A stretch of DNA of 64,000 bases from Sinotaia quadrata (Eukaryota > Mollusca > Gastropoda > Architaenioglossa > Viviparidae), in assembly GCA_028829895.1 (NCBI GenBank), contig CM054177.1, forward strand, positions 50,224,164-50,288,163, written 5' to 3'. Shown in pieces: positions 48,266 through 60,830 of this stretch. The translations under genes and the position numbers were made by a program. How positions within the stretch are numbered: position 1 is the first letter of the stretch; each line of letters starts with the position of its first letter. Under the pieces are notes generated by a model. It was not told where the DNA came from. It saw only the letters and a program-made list of their open reading frames with translations, and made no database searches.

Positions 48266-48969
48266 TTATGTAACGAAATTGTCGTTTGAAACCACTGACT
48301 ACTGAAACCTGTTAACTTAAAATAGCAAAGCAATGTTTACAATACTATAAGAAATGATGCAGAGTTATGAAAGTTCACTCTATTCAGTGAGAACATGTAA
48401 ATGAGAGTCAGTCTAGTAAGGGCTGTACCCTCCAGATATAATTGGAAATGTCTGTTGAGAAGGATGCTAGTAGCCTGACAGAAGACGTTTACCCAGCTAT
48501 GTCCACTACTTCTTTAATTTTTAAACCAATGTATAAAGAAATGCAAAGGAAAAACTTGTTAAATTCTTTTAATTATTGAAAATGAAAACGATGGGTCTTG
48601 AGTACACGATATTGTCCATTTATATCCACATGATATCACTACAGTAAACATAACTCAGTAAACCAAAATTTCAAATTGTACTTTGCATATTTACATTCAG
48701 TTACCACTGTGTACACCAACATATTAGTTTTGGATGTTATCACTTCTCCGAATATGTTCATTCAATGTGAATTTTTATAACTTGATGTTCAGTCGTCATT
48801 TCTTTTATATAAAATTGTAATGTGACCCTTCAATTGATAATAATTTTCTATAAATTGTGTTTATAATGTTCAAAAATAAACATTAAATCTATGAGAAAAA
48901 TGTGTCAAATATATACTCTAGTATATTGTGTTCTGTTTGCATATTGTATGTATCAGACTTCCTTATATG
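48266..48969. other. unique AT-rich sequence
   Basis: No gene or repeat recognised. Confidence 0.5.
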
Positions 48970-49700
48970 AAGCAGTCTTCTTTGTGTGTCAGTTTTCTTT
49001 TAGAATAGCAATCTTCTTTGTGTGTAGCAGTCTTCTTTGTGCGTAGCAATCTTCTTTGTGTGTAACAGTCTTCTTTGTGTATAGCAATCTTCTTTGTGTG
49101 TAGCAATCTTCTTTAGCAGTCTTCTTTGTGTGTAGCAGTCTTCTTTGTGCGTAGCAATCTTCTTTGTGTATAGCAATCTTCTTTAGCAGTCTTCTTTGTG
49201 TGTAGCAATCTTCTTTAGCAGTCTTCTTTGTGTATAGCAGTCTTCTTTGTGTGTAGCAATCTTCTTTAGCAGTCTTCTTTGTGTGTAGCAGTCTTCTTTG
49301 TGCGTAGCAATCTTCTTTGTGTATAGCAATCTTCTTTAGCAGTCTTCTTTGTGTGTAGCAATCTTCTTTAGCAGTCTTCTTTGTGTGTAGCAGTCTTCTT
49401 TGTGTGTAGCAATCTTCTTTGTGTATAGCAATCTTCTTTGTGTGTAGCAATCTTCTTTGTGTATAGCAGTCTTCTTTGTGTGTAGCAATCTTCTTTAGCA
49501 GTCTTCTTTGTGCGTAGCAATCTTCTTTGTGCGTAGCAATCTTCTTTCTGCGTAGCAATCTTCTTTGTGCGTAGCAATCTTCTTTGTGTGTAGCAGTCTT
49601 CTTTGTGTATAGCAATCTTCTTTAGCAGTCTTCTTTGTGTGTAGTAATCTTCTTTGTGTGTAGCAATCTTCTTTGTATGTTACAGTCTTATTTGCTATGC
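48970..49700 (-). repeat. 18/19-bp and 13-bp satellite with 153-bp higher-order repeat
   Basis: Basic units agcagtcttctttgtgtgt (19 bp) and the short form agcagtcttcttt (13 bp) are mixed over 730 bp. A block starting tagcaatcttctttagcagt at 49101 recurs at 49254 with the same order of long and short units, giving a 153-bp higher-order period. The minus-strand Lys/Arg/Leu-rich frame of 208 codons is a by-product. Confidence 0.95.
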
Positions 49701-49849
49701 GTGGAGTTTTCATGCTGAATGTGTTCACGGGTATGCCGCACACTAAATATATATACTGTAAGTTCAGATCTCATAATGTGTGTACGTAACTCGTTCTTGC
49801 GATGCGTTTGATCTCATGTGAGCTGTGTTTGTTTCATAAGTTTTTTTCT

Positions 49850-50105
49850 CCATTATGCTGTATGTACCTGCTGAGACTAGTTTAGACTTCTTTATGCAGT
49901 AGGTACCTACTGAGCGTAGTTTAAACTTCATTCATTATTCAGTATGTAAATATTGACGCCTATTTAAACTTCATTCATTGTGAAGTATGTGCGTACTGTG
50001 GACTAGTTTAGACTTCATTCATTATTCAGTATCTACCTACTGAGACTGGTTTAGACTTCATTTCTTATGCAGCATGTACTTACTGGGAGTAGTTTAGACT
50101 TCATG
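49850..50105 (+). repeat. about 45-60 bp minisatellite, 5-6 copies
   Basis: gactagtttagacttcattc and cagtatgtacctactgag alternate with length variation. Confidence 0.9.
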
Positions 50106-50109
50106 CCGT

Positions 50110-50225
50110 TGGTTTAGACACTTGTATCATTTGTTAATAATATATTATGGGTGCGGTCATAGACATTGATCATATTTGTTAAAAATAAATATTGAAGGTT
50201 GACTTCATAGACATTGATCATATTT
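50110..50225 (+). repeat. about 58-bp tandem duplication
   Basis: catagacattgatcatattt followed by gttaa occurs twice. Confidence 0.85.
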
Positions 50226-50530
50226 GCTACACTTGCCTTTTGATTGCTGTTTCACTTTATTGTTGACAGTTTTTGAGCTACACTTGTCTTTTGATTGCTG
50301 TTTCACTTTATTGTTGACAGTTTTTGAGTTACACTTGTCTTTTGATTGCTGTTTCACTTTATTGTTGACAGTTTTTGAGCTACACTTGTCTTTTGATTGC
50401 TGTTTCACTTTATTGTTGACAGTTTTTGAGTTACACTTGTCTTTTGATTGCTGTTTCACTTTATTGTTGACAGTTTTTGAGTTACACTTGTCTTTTGATT
50501 GCTGTTTCACGTTATTGTTGACAGTTTTGG
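50226..50530 (+). repeat. 51-bp minisatellite, 6 copies
   Basis: cacttgtcttttgattgctg then tttcactttattgttgacag recurs exactly every 51 bp. Copies are nearly identical. Open frames appear on both strands because 51 is divisible by three. Confidence 0.98.
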
Positions 50531-51209
50531 AGCATATCGGCGTACATTCGCATTTTATGTTTATTCTCCAATAGGTTTCCAAGCGAAAAATAATGTTTGC
50601 AGATGTTTATAACCTGCTTTTTACCTGTCCCCAGACAATTCAGCAAATCCTGGTTTATCGGAACTTTGATTTAGTTTTGCGTCATTTGCTTGACAGTTGG
50701 CGGTCTCGCGCGAGCGTTGCAGCCTGTTTTTTTTCATTTGTTTTCCACACTCCGGGGAAAAAAGAAAAAAATACAAACTTGCAGACATTCGACACGCCGG
50801 AAAGCTTGCAGACAGATACAAATTAATGAAGTGTGGAGGTCAAATAACGCTATTCTAGTCTGCTACATGCCTGAAGTATAACTGAGGGTCCGTGTTCGAT
50901 CTTAAATAAATGCGATTTTGATTAGCTGGGTAGAAAAGATAAATGTGCAAAAGTGATAATCGTCGTCTGGCTGGCTGGCCCAAAGTCATCGATGCAGGCG
51001 AAATGACCAGAAATTCGTATTCCAGAGATATGCACAAGGAAGAATGTTGTTTCCTGATATTCTTACGGCACTTCCATAATTACTGCTTAGCAAGCATAGG
51101 CCATTTCTCCTTGAGCGTTCTCCACCTGCTTGTTTTCATCAGGTCTTTGTTTCGCTTTTCGTACGTTGTTATACTTTTGATTATTGTCATCCGAGCGCAA
51201 CACTATACG
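50531..51209. other. unique, relatively CG-containing sequence
   Basis: It includes gtctcgcgcgagcg near 50703, one of the few CpG clusters in the window. Frames of 60-77 codons are present with no recognisable domain. It could be a promoter remnant; nothing is supported firmly. Confidence 0.4.
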
Positions 51210-51540
51210 CCACGACTATCACCACAACGTTATCATCGACACTACATATCACGCTCCCAACACCATCATTACCTCTACCACCACCCCTGCGCTACCTATC
51301 CAACTACTGCTAATATCACCACCACTGACATAATCATTACAACAATTACCATTTCTACCGCAAGTACCATTACTACCGCAAGTACCATTGCTACATTCCT
51401 CTCTAACTACTATAATTGCATTGCTACCACATCATCCATCCAATTATTACAACTACTAACAGCACCATCACTATCGATATAACACTACAGTCACACCACC
51501 ACTACCACAATCCCTACGACATCACAATATATTTCGACAA
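51210..51540 (+). repeat. A/C-rich low-complexity tract (ACC/ATC triplet-like)
   Basis: The plus strand is rich in acc, atc and acaa triplets (taccaccacccc, taccgcaagtacca). It gives a Thr/Ser/His/Ile-rich frame at 50943-51482. Probably a decayed trinucleotide array. Confidence 0.8.
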
Positions 51541-51594
51541 CTACTTTTATTATAACGAATATCAGCATCACAGCAACTACTTTCCCAGTTGAAC

Positions 51595-51770
51595 TAATTT
51601 GCATTGCATCAGCAATTTCTAGCTTATTCTCAACTCGAGTGTTTACTCCAACTCAGAAACATTCAAAATTACCATCGTAAGGAGTGCCCAAGGTCGGGTC
51701 ATTTCGACAATTTAACAATTTGTGTAGCAGTTAAGTTTAAAATAGAGATTGGCAAATTTACTCCACCACA
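51595..51770 (-). mobile_element. family L LTR-like repeat, 5' end fragment
   Basis: On the minus strand it starts at 51770 with TGTGGTGGAGTAAATTTGCC and contains gacccgaccttgggcactcc. It runs to a match with the 29920-29945 region (tttgcattgcatcagcaat on the plus strand). The remainder of the element is missing. Confidence 0.78.
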
Positions 51771-52710
51771 GCTAGCTTAGACATAATTCTACGATGGAGT
51801 AGATATATTCGCAGCAAAATCAAACCCAAAACACTATTAGTAAATGCAATTTCCTTTGTTTTGGGGGAGGGTGAGGGTAAATGTTCAAACGTATTGATAT
51901 CAAATCCTGGAGTTATAACTCAACATGAGCAGCGGTTGTCATTACCACTTTCAATGTAACTGTTACCAAATTGACTTGATCGCTCATGGTCAGTATTCAG
52001 ACATGTCACCTTTTAAATGGCGCTCAGGAATTATTTAAACGCATTTATGGATAGTTTTCACTGATACCTCATCATATTTCCGGTGAACCCTTTCTGAATA
52101 ATTGTATTACCTAGAGACAGATGCATAGACAAGACTGCTGCCTTCCAGAACCAACCGACACTCTCAGAACTTGCGGCTTGAGCGAGATCCTAACATGACC
52201 TCTGCACACGCACACAACCAATTAGACCAGTAGTTTATCGTAGGTCCAGGCGTCTCCACGATGTGATCAGAATGCTGGCGAAATACTCATACAAGTGTCA
52301 AGGCCATTTCTAAAACTTTCTATCAATGTGTCTTTTTTTTTCATCCCCGCGTTCGTTCAACTTGAATGTGATTTTTTTCCCCCAAGGAGACATTTTCCCT
52401 TCACGGGATTCGAATCCACAATCGGATTTGTCCATTCCGAATTGTTGCAAAGCATCAATCTTTGATTGGAAAATTAACAACAAGAGTGTGGGTGCCGTTG
52501 GAATGCGCTGGAGCACGCATGGGAGAAATGTTTTAAAGTAGTATCAAACGACGTAACTAAAATGGCTCTGGGTGAATTTTGTAGACCGCGAGCGATGTCA
52601 TCGTCACCTTGACGTTAATGCACAATTATAATACCCAGGATATATTTATATTTCACATTGCGATTTGATGACTATTTTATAAAGACATTGTGATAAATGC
52701 ACACTTTTAT

Positions 52711-52713
<3 letters not shown>
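51771..52713. other. unique sequence
   Basis: No gene recognised. A tRNA T-arm-like string at 52404-52414 is discussed among rejected items. Confidence 0.5.

Positions 52714-52770
<57 letters not shown>
52714..52770 (+). repeat. (CA)n microsatellite
   Basis: Nearly pure CA followed by cata variants. Confidence 0.97.
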
Positions 52771-52772
<2 letters not shown>

Positions 52773-53339
52773 TATACACATACACATTTACATTGTTGGG
52801 TGTGCATGCGAAGTTCATACCAGTATCATTTCGACCCATTGAATTTAATAACTTATTTATGTAGAAATTAATACAGGTATTTTAAAGTATTTCTTTTCCG
52901 TACCAAAACAAAAACTAATAAAACAGCAAAAGAAAATAAAGGCTATTGTTGTGGAATTGTTATTCGTATGGATTATATCGAATTTCTAGGAGACAAGCGA
53001 CACATGTTTTGAAAAGAACCGATTATAATTATTTTGGTAATTATTTCATTGTTATTAACCTTACTGCAAACTGTGGCTATTCAAAGTTTTAAATTTATTT
53101 TCACTCCATGCAGATATAACAATTAACAGGAGTATGATTGTTACACATTTTGCCTTCTCAAATCATCGTTAACAGTTACTAATCAAAATAAATAAGTTTA
53201 CATCAGATACATGCATACGTGAGTCTCATCTTTAAGGCTGTCTATTACTGGACCTAGTTTTCCACAATTCACATTTCATTTCGTATACTGTATGTTGAAC
53301 ATAAGATTAGGACATCACACAGTATGTGGTACTAAAGAT
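52771..53339. other. unique AT-rich sequence
   Basis: No gene or repeat recognised. Confidence 0.5.
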
Positions 53340-54300
53340 AGGACAACACTCCGTATGTTATACTAAAAATAAATAAACCTCACTCTACTTCATACTAACT
53401 CATCAATCTGTTTATCATACCAAAGATAAATACACCACACTCTACTTCATACTAACTCATCAATCTGTTTATCATACCAAAGATAAATACACCACACTCT
53501 ACTTCATACTAAAGATAAAGACATCGCACTGTATGTCATTCTAAAGATAAAGACCTGACATTGTATGTCATACTAAAGATAAAGAAACCAGACTGCATGG
53601 AATACTGAAGATAAATACATCACACCAGAATGCATGTCATACTAAGGATAAAAACATAATAATGTATGTCTTACTAAAAATAAAGACACCCTACTGTATG
53701 CCATACTAAAAATAAAGACATCATACTCTACTTCATACTAAAGATAAAGACATCACACTCTACTTCATACTAAAGAAAAAGAGAGCACACTCTATTTCAT
53801 ACTAAAGATAAAGACAGCACACTCTACTTCATACTAAAGATAAAGACATCACACTCTACTTCATACTAAAGATAAAGACATCACTCTACTTCATACTAAA
53901 GATAAAGACATCACACTCTACTCCATACTAAAGATAAAGACATCACACTCTACTTCATACTAAAGATAAAGACATCACTCTACTTCATACTAAAGATAAA
54001 GACATCACACTCTACTTCATACTAAAGATAAAGACATCACTCTACTTCATACTAAAGATAAAGACATCACACTCTACTTCATACTAAAGATAAAGACATC
54101 ACTCTACTTCATACTAAAGATAAAGACATCACTCTACTTCATACTAAAGATAAAGACATCACTCTACTTCATACTAAAGATAAAGACATCACTCTACTTC
54201 ATACTGAAGATAAAGACATCACTCTGCTTCATACTAAAGATAAAGACATCACTCTACTTCATACTAAAGATAAAGACATCACACTCTATATCATACTGTA
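53340..54300 (+). repeat. 30/32-bp satellite array, about 30 copies
   Basis: The motif ctacttcatactaaagataa then agacatcac recurs. Units of 30 bp (catcactctac) and 32 bp (catcacactctac) are interspersed, and alternate regularly between about 53820 and 54090. The left third is diverged, the right two thirds almost uniform. Confidence 0.97.
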
Positions 54301-56234
54301 AATAACGACGCCCCACTGAATGTCATGCTAAAGCACTGAAAGTCTCTATGGTTAACATGTCATCCCACGATACAAAATTGAAATAATTTACCGATGTATT
54401 TATTTATTGAAACTGTTGTCATTCTTTCTTTTTAGGGAAATATATTTATTCAAAATTTTAGTTCTCGTGCTGAGAAGTTAAAAAAATCCAAGATAATGTA
54501 ATAAACGTAGTTCTCGATCACCATTACCACTGGAAAACTTGGAAAGTAGACATCTGAGAATTTTATCAGAAAATTTAATATTCGTATTAATATGTTAATT
54601 ATGCTAACAAGAATTTCCAGTTAATTTTATTTTATTTTTCAAGTAACTTATTTATTTCTTGGCAAATATAATCATATTCTATGTTAGTTTACATTCTTCC
54701 CTTAAATGTACCTATGAATTCCGTTATGGTATATTCTCGAGGCAAGACACATACACAGAGGCACACACACTTACATAAAGTTGCTAAACTTTAGGCGTAT
54801 TTCTGAAGTGAGTCGGGGATGAAGTTTGCTGTAGATACCACATATGATGTTATATCACATGAGGTGGTAACATTCCCCATTAAATATTAACTAACCAAAT
54901 AAATAAACATTAATGTGTTGTCTAGAAATGTGTATTTTTTCGTTATAAAAGTTAGCGTACAGAAATTAAATAACTGAAGCAAAACACATTTGATAGAAAT
55001 CGAGTATATATATAGGAAATTGCGCAATATTGAAAATCAGTTCTATAAATAATTTCCACTACTCATGATCCAAAAGTATTTGAGCGTTTTAGTCAGCCGT
55101 AACCCTGCACGATTAGTGATTGATATCAGCGACTAATAAATGCTGGCACTTGCTTTTAACAATGTGCCTTTCGCCAGTGCCGAAATGAGAATAAATCTTC
55201 TATTAGTTCCAGACATTTTCGTAAAAAGCCCTTCGTTTGCTTCAATGTTTATGACTGTCCTTTTTTAATACTATTTTTTGCTTTCAGCTTCTAGCCTGTA
55301 GAGATCATAGACCGTGAATATCTGTCGAAAGTAGAAAAATTAACCCCCCACCTCCTGACAACTCGCCCTAATGCACGAAAATGACGCTTTCCCCAAATTT
55401 ACGAGTCTCCTGCATTGATGGCTGAATAAGAGAAAGCATTAGCAGCCGGAGTTCAGTACTTGTCGTGTCGAGATCAGAAGTGAACGTCATTAAGTCATCG
55501 CTTGCCCGTTTTGTTCGTATGCACAGTTCGTCTGGAAAATTGAGATAACCAGATGTGCCAATTCCAACATTTCTTTTGTTCTGAGTTTAATGACATGTAT
55601 AAAATAAAACAATGTCCTTTAAAAAAATAAATAAAATAAGTAAATGGACAATAAAGAAATGCGTCAGGTTGGAATAAATAAAATGCACCCTCCGAACAAA
55701 AACGCGAAAACGAATAAATTAACGACACTAAAAACAAATGAAAAATAAATATGCTAGTACATTTATAAGCACACTCGAACACACAAACACTCGCGCATAT
55801 TCAGTCAGCATAATAAATCAATTAATATTTCTGCTGAATAAAATACTGTAATATTATGAAATATGATTTCTGAAACTAAAGTTTATTAATAATTCAACTT
55901 GTTTCGCAGGTCGATTTGTAAGATACCCCACTGTCGAGACAGATGTGTAATCGGTTTAGACTTTAGACGATAACGAAACTGATTTTAAATCAAAGAATTT
56001 TGGTGACCATGTTGAAAGGAGGGGGTTCTTCTCCTTCAAATATTGTTTGCTTGCGAAATATGATTTATTTTGTATTAACTAAAAGGCACTACTCTCATTC
56101 AAATATATTACTGCAGCAACATATATCAAATATTTAATATTCTTTGAAGTTTTTGTATTTAATCCAGGAACCATATTCTTCAATGTCTGGTGTATTTTTG
56201 TCAAGAAGAGTAGTTGCTACTTCTTTTTGCGATC
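54301..56234. other. about 1.9 kb without repeat or recognised gene
   Basis: AT-rich sequence and the longest array-free interval of the right half. A minus-strand frame at 55495-55782 is Phe/Ser/Leu-rich without a domain. I see nothing I can name. Confidence 0.5.
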
Positions 56235-56425
56235 AGATTTTTGAATGTTTTATTTACTGTTATTTTTCTTGTTAATGTAATACTTTATTTACTGTTATTT
56301 TTCTTGTTAATGTGATGCTTTATTTACTGTTATTTTTCTTGTTAATTTGGTGTTATACTTACTGTTATTTTTCTTGATAATGTCATGCTTTATTTACTGT
56401 TATTTTTCTTGATAATGTGATGATA
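56235..56425 (+). repeat. 35/36-bp minisatellite, 5 copies
   Basis: tttatttactgttatttttc starts at 56248, 56284, 56319 and onward, followed by ttgttaatgtgatg. Confidence 0.95.
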
Positions 56426-56496
56426 ACATCCTCATGAACGTTACTGTTGATATATTTGGCAAATTTAGTAGTATTGCCGGGCTGTGTTATTCGACA

Positions 56497-56523
56497 TTAT
56501 ATATATATATATATATATATATA
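56497..56523 (+). repeat. (TA)n microsatellite
   Basis: Pure alternating AT for about 26 bp at the border of the large satellite. Confidence 0.95.
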
Positions 56524-56524
56524 G

Positions 56525-58165
56525 TAGTATTACAGGACTATCTTAACAGTTATATAACAGGTGTCTAAAACTTAACAGTTATATAACAGGTGTCTAAAAC
56601 TTAACAGTTATATAACAGGTGTCTAAAACAACAGTTATATAACAGGTGTCTAAAACTTAACAGTTATATAACAGGTATCTAAAACTTAACAATTATATAA
56701 CAGGTGTCTAAAACTTACCAGTTATATAACAGGTGTCTAAAACTTAACAGTGCTATATAGCAGCTGTCTAGAAAATCAACAGTTATATGATAGGTGTCTA
56801 TAATGTTAACAGTGTTATACCAAAGCTATATTTAGAAAGTTAATAGTGCTATATCACAACTGTCCATAAAGTTAATAGTATTATATCTATCTAGAAAGCT
56901 TACAGTTTTATATCACAGTTATTTAGACCGTTAATAGTGTTATATCACAGCTGTCAATAAAGTTAATAGTGTTATATCACAGCTGTCAATAAAGTTAATA
57001 GTGTTATATCACAGCTGTCAATAAAGTTAATAGTGTTATATCACAGCTGTCAATAAAGTTAATAGTGTTATATCACAGCTGTCAATAAAGTTAATAGTGT
57101 TATATCACAGCTGTCTAGAAATTATTAAGTGTTATATCACACTTAGTACAAAGTTAACATTGCTATATCACAGCTATTTATAAAGTTAACAGTATTATAT
57201 GACAGCTGTCTAGAAAGTTGATAATGTTATATAACCTGTATATAGAAACTTATATTGTTACAAGACTGGTGTCCGGATGTCTAACAATATTATATGACTG
57301 GTGTCCGGATGTCAAACTGTATTATATGACTGGTGTCCGGATGTCTAACAGTGTTGTATAATATATGACTGATTGCTGGATATCTAGCAGTTACAAGTCA
57401 TTTAATGGATCTAGGCACACCTGTCTAGAAGTCTATGACATCTATCGCAGTTGTTTAAAGAAATGTAACATCGGTATATCCCAGCTGGTTAATATATCTA
57501 ATGAAAGGTACATTCCAGTTGTCAATAAAGCTAATCAAGTTATACCTCAGTTGTCAAGACATCTAATAAGATTATACCACAATTTTCTCTCAGTTTAACA
57601 GTGTTAAATCAATCACATATTTGAACAAATATAAACTCATTATATCACAAAGTCTATAAAAATCTAACAACGTTATTTTACAGTTGACTATCGATCTAAC
57701 AGCGTTTAAATAACAATTGTTTCTGTATCTAAAAGCGTTATAATAGTTTTCTCTAAATCTAACAGTCATATAACACTTGTCCCTAAATTTAACAGCCTTA
57801 TATCAAAGTTGTTTGTAAATCTGAGAAAGTTCTACCACATATGTCTTTAATTTAAGCAATAGTTTTATCATTATTGTACCACATATATCTCTAAATTAAA
57901 CAATAGTTATATCATAATTGTACCACATACATCTCTAAATTAAACAATAGTTATATGATTGTACCCCATATATCTCTAAATTAAACAATAGTTATATCAT
58001 AATTATACCACATATATCTCTAAATTAAGTAATTGTTATAAGATTGTACCCATATATCTCTAAATTAAACAATAATTATATGATATATGATTCTACCACA
58101 TATATCTCTATATTAAGCACTAGTTATATCATAATTGTATCACATATTATTATCTCTGTCAAATT
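56525..58165 (+). repeat. evolving satellite, about 29 to 44-bp units
   Basis: Monomers change gradually. They are gttatataacaggtgtcta types (56550-56750), then cagctgtcaataaagttaat types (56940-57110, nearly identical), then gactggtgtccggatgtcta types (57270-57350), then ccacatatatctctaaatta types (57880-58130). All keep a gttatat core. Local blocks are homogenised while the array as a whole is old. Confidence 0.92.
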
Positions 58166-58555
58166 GTGGGGTTGTTTTAACGACCCTGTCAAGGCTAACT
58201 TATCTGAATTACTATTTATAATTTTGATGTTGATGCTGACAACAGTATCGTGGCCTAATTTACTTTAACGTTTCCTATATTAAATCCTACCACTTATAGG
58301 ATGTTAATCATTCAATATAGTGATATAGAGTGATCGGCGGGGTTTTCACTCCCTTTTAACTAATTATCAGACTTTCATTCAGATCCGGCTCATCCCCCCC
58401 CCCCCCCGCCAGTCCTCATTAATATTCATTCCAAAAAATTAATTAAGATAATGGGAGTTATGATAATAAAGTTTAATAATGAAAACGATAAAAGCAGAAA
58501 AATTATTTAGAGTTAAAATAAATGCCAATGAGCATGTTCACGATTACGCACTGTG

Positions 58556-59164
58556 TCATTAGTCAAAGTGTTTATAGGCAACAGATTATCAATAGCGAGT
58601 GATCTTGAGGTCATTAGTCAAAATGTTTATAGGCAACAGATTATCAATAGCGAATGATCTTGAGGTCATTAGTCAAAATGTTTATAGGCAACAGATTATC
58701 AATAGCGAGTGATCTTGAGGTCATTAGTCAAAGTGTTTATAGGCAACAGATTATCAATAGCGAGTGATCTTGAGGTCATTAGTCAAAGTGTTTATAGGCA
58801 ACAGATTATCAATAGCGAGTGATCTTGAGGTCATTAGTCAAAGCGTTTATAGGCAACAGATTATCAATAGCGAGTGATCTTGAGGTCATTAGTCAAAGCG
58901 TTTATAGGCAACAGATTATCAATAGCGAGTGATCTTGAGGTCATTAGTCAAAGCGTTTATAGGCAACAGATTATCAATAGCGAGTGATCTTGAGATCATT
59001 AGTCAAAGCGTTTATAGGCCTCAGATTATCAATAGCGAGTGATCTTGAGGTCATTAGTCAAAGCGTTTATAGGCAACAGATTATCAATAGCGAGTGATCT
59101 TGAGGTCATTAGTCAAAGCGTTTATAGGCAACAGATTATCAATAGCGAGTGATCTTGAGGTCAA
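58556..59164 (+). repeat. 55-bp minisatellite, 11 copies
   Basis: tcattagtcaaagcgtttat then aggcaacagattatcaatag and cgagtgatcttgagg repeats 11 times. Two variants (aaagtg/aaaatg on the left, aaagcg on the right) form blocks. One unit has a cctcag substitution. Confidence 0.98.
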
Positions 59165-59777
59165 GTATATAATTCATTCCATGACGATGGTGAACAGTCC
59201 AACTTAGCTCTGTGGATTTGTGTTCACATCGTCTCCATTTGTTGATGTAGCTCTTTCCTTCAGATCAGACTGCCATCACAAATGGGATCAAGTTGAGTTC
59301 TGGATCAATCTGCAATAGAAAGACAGATGAACAAAAAGGGGCCCAGCTGAAAAGATAATATTCTCCTTTGTAGCTGGCTAATTATTGTGTTAAATGTTAG
59401 GCAATGTGACAACATCTTTTACAATAGGCTGTTTCACCCCCCAAAACGTTAGCGTGCATGCAAACTTACAATTCAAAGAATTTCTATCATTATAAATTAT
59501 TTATGAAACATGACAAGAATCATTCCAAGATTTTGTCATAGACTTCAGTAATTAATCCTATAACCAATCAATTACTTTTAACAAATACAGAACTTCATAA
59601 TTTAGTTCAATTCAATGCAAATACATTCACAATGAATAAGGAACATGCTGCCTCACAACATTTGTGCACTACAATTTTATCATCCTATGTTTACAATTAC
59701 CTTGCCATTAATTGCAAGCAATACCTCTCTAAAGCGAAATACACATTAGGTTTATGCACACAAATAATCACCCAAAG

Positions 59778-60095
59778 AAACCCAGATAAGTACTTAACAT
59801 CTAAAACCTACCATTCGTGCTGTACCATCCGGGAAAGGTCAAGCAGTGAATGCAAGAATAAGGGTATGTAAGATATGAGGATTGGTCAGTATATTCACTT
59901 AACTGAATGTTTTATTAGTTATACGAAAACCCCAACATTCTAACTAATAAAACATTCAGTTAAGTGAAGTCAACATAAATATACTGACCAATCCTCATAT
60001 CTTACATACCCTTATTCTTGCATTCACTGCTTGACCTTTCCCAGATGGTACAGCACGAATGGTAGGTTTTAGATGTTAAGTACTTATCTGGGTTT
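59778..60095. repeat. long inverted repeat (hairpin), arms about 145-155 bp
   Basis: The left arm (59778-59921) and right arm (59941-60095) are reverse complements with very few differences. One is C/T at gtaccatccgggaaagg versus gtaccatctgggaaagg. An extra ~10 bp lies in the right arm near aagtcaacataaa. The loop is 19 bp (59922-59940). The sequence differences argue against a simple sequencing fold-back artefact. A transcript through it would form a long duplex. No gene is recognised within it. Confidence 0.93.
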
Positions 60096-60440
60096 TGACA
60101 ACATTTCTGCTTACATCATGAGAGGAACTTACATGCCCCTTTATGGTTATTGTGCATCTGGTTAACTTCATCCACCTCCATATATCAATCGCCCCATCCT
60201 CTACACTCCATGTGTCAACTAACGGTCCCTAATTAACCTACATTATGTGTGAAGCAGTCACTATGGTTGACTGCACAGCGGACCATGCAATAGTTTACTC
60301 TGATGTTCAAGAACAAATTACATTTTACACAATATCAATATCAGTTATGGAAAAATGGAAAGAGCTATTAGGTAAAATAAAATTTAAAATCAAGGGGCAT
60401 AATTTGCTTTCTAACGATGTATTCCATCTCAATCTCAAAA

Positions 60441-60830
60441 CTAAAAAAATAGTTATATCATAATTGTCTCTAAATCTAGTCTCATTATAGAAACATTGCT
60501 TATCAATCTAAGTCGTTTATATTAAAGTTATATGTAAAACAAATAGCATTATATCACAGTTCCTTAACAATCCATCAACATCACATCAGAGTTGAATGCC
60601 TATAAGTATACAACGTTAAACATAGTTGTCTTTATACCTAACAATATTGTATCAGAACCTCATATATATCTAATTTCAAAGTTGCATTTGTATATAGCAA
60701 CATTATATATGTGAACTGCCATTATACAAAAACACCATTATTTCGAAGCTGCTTTACACCCAATATTATAGCATGGACCTGCCTATGTATCTAAACACAC
60801 TGAAATTGATGAGTTGTCTATATATTTATT
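60441..60830 (+). repeat. evolving satellite, second block (decayed)
   Basis: It resumes with agttatatcataattgtctc and continues with ctaacaatattgtatca-like units, related to 57600-58165. Confidence 0.75.

Larger units (their letters stand above)
58166..60440. other. insertion 1 interrupting the satellite
   Basis: Non-satellite DNA of about 2.3 kb lies between satellite blocks that share agttatatcataattgt at both borders. It carries an oligo-C run at about 58394-58408, a 55-bp array and a long inverted repeat. No coding region or terminal repeat identifies a transposon class. Confidence 0.5.

Noticed and set aside
48989..49743. Basic Lys/Arg/Leu repeat protein
   Set aside because: Produced by the 19/13-bp satellite. 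Overlapping frames give similar peptides.
52390..52450. tRNA B-box-like string ggattcgaatcc suggesting a second tRNA or SINE
   Set aside because: No acceptor, D or anticodon arm can be folded around it, and no A box or poly-A/T tail is visible at a suitable distance.
53340..54300. CRISPR-like array of 30-bp repeats
   Set aside because: Repeats are head-to-tail without unique spacers, and the context is eukaryotic. The same applies to all other arrays in the window.
58166..60440. Insertion 1 as a defined transposon
   Set aside because: The shared agttatatcataattgt at both borders is part of the satellite monomer and so does not prove a target duplication. No terminal repeats or protein motifs were found.
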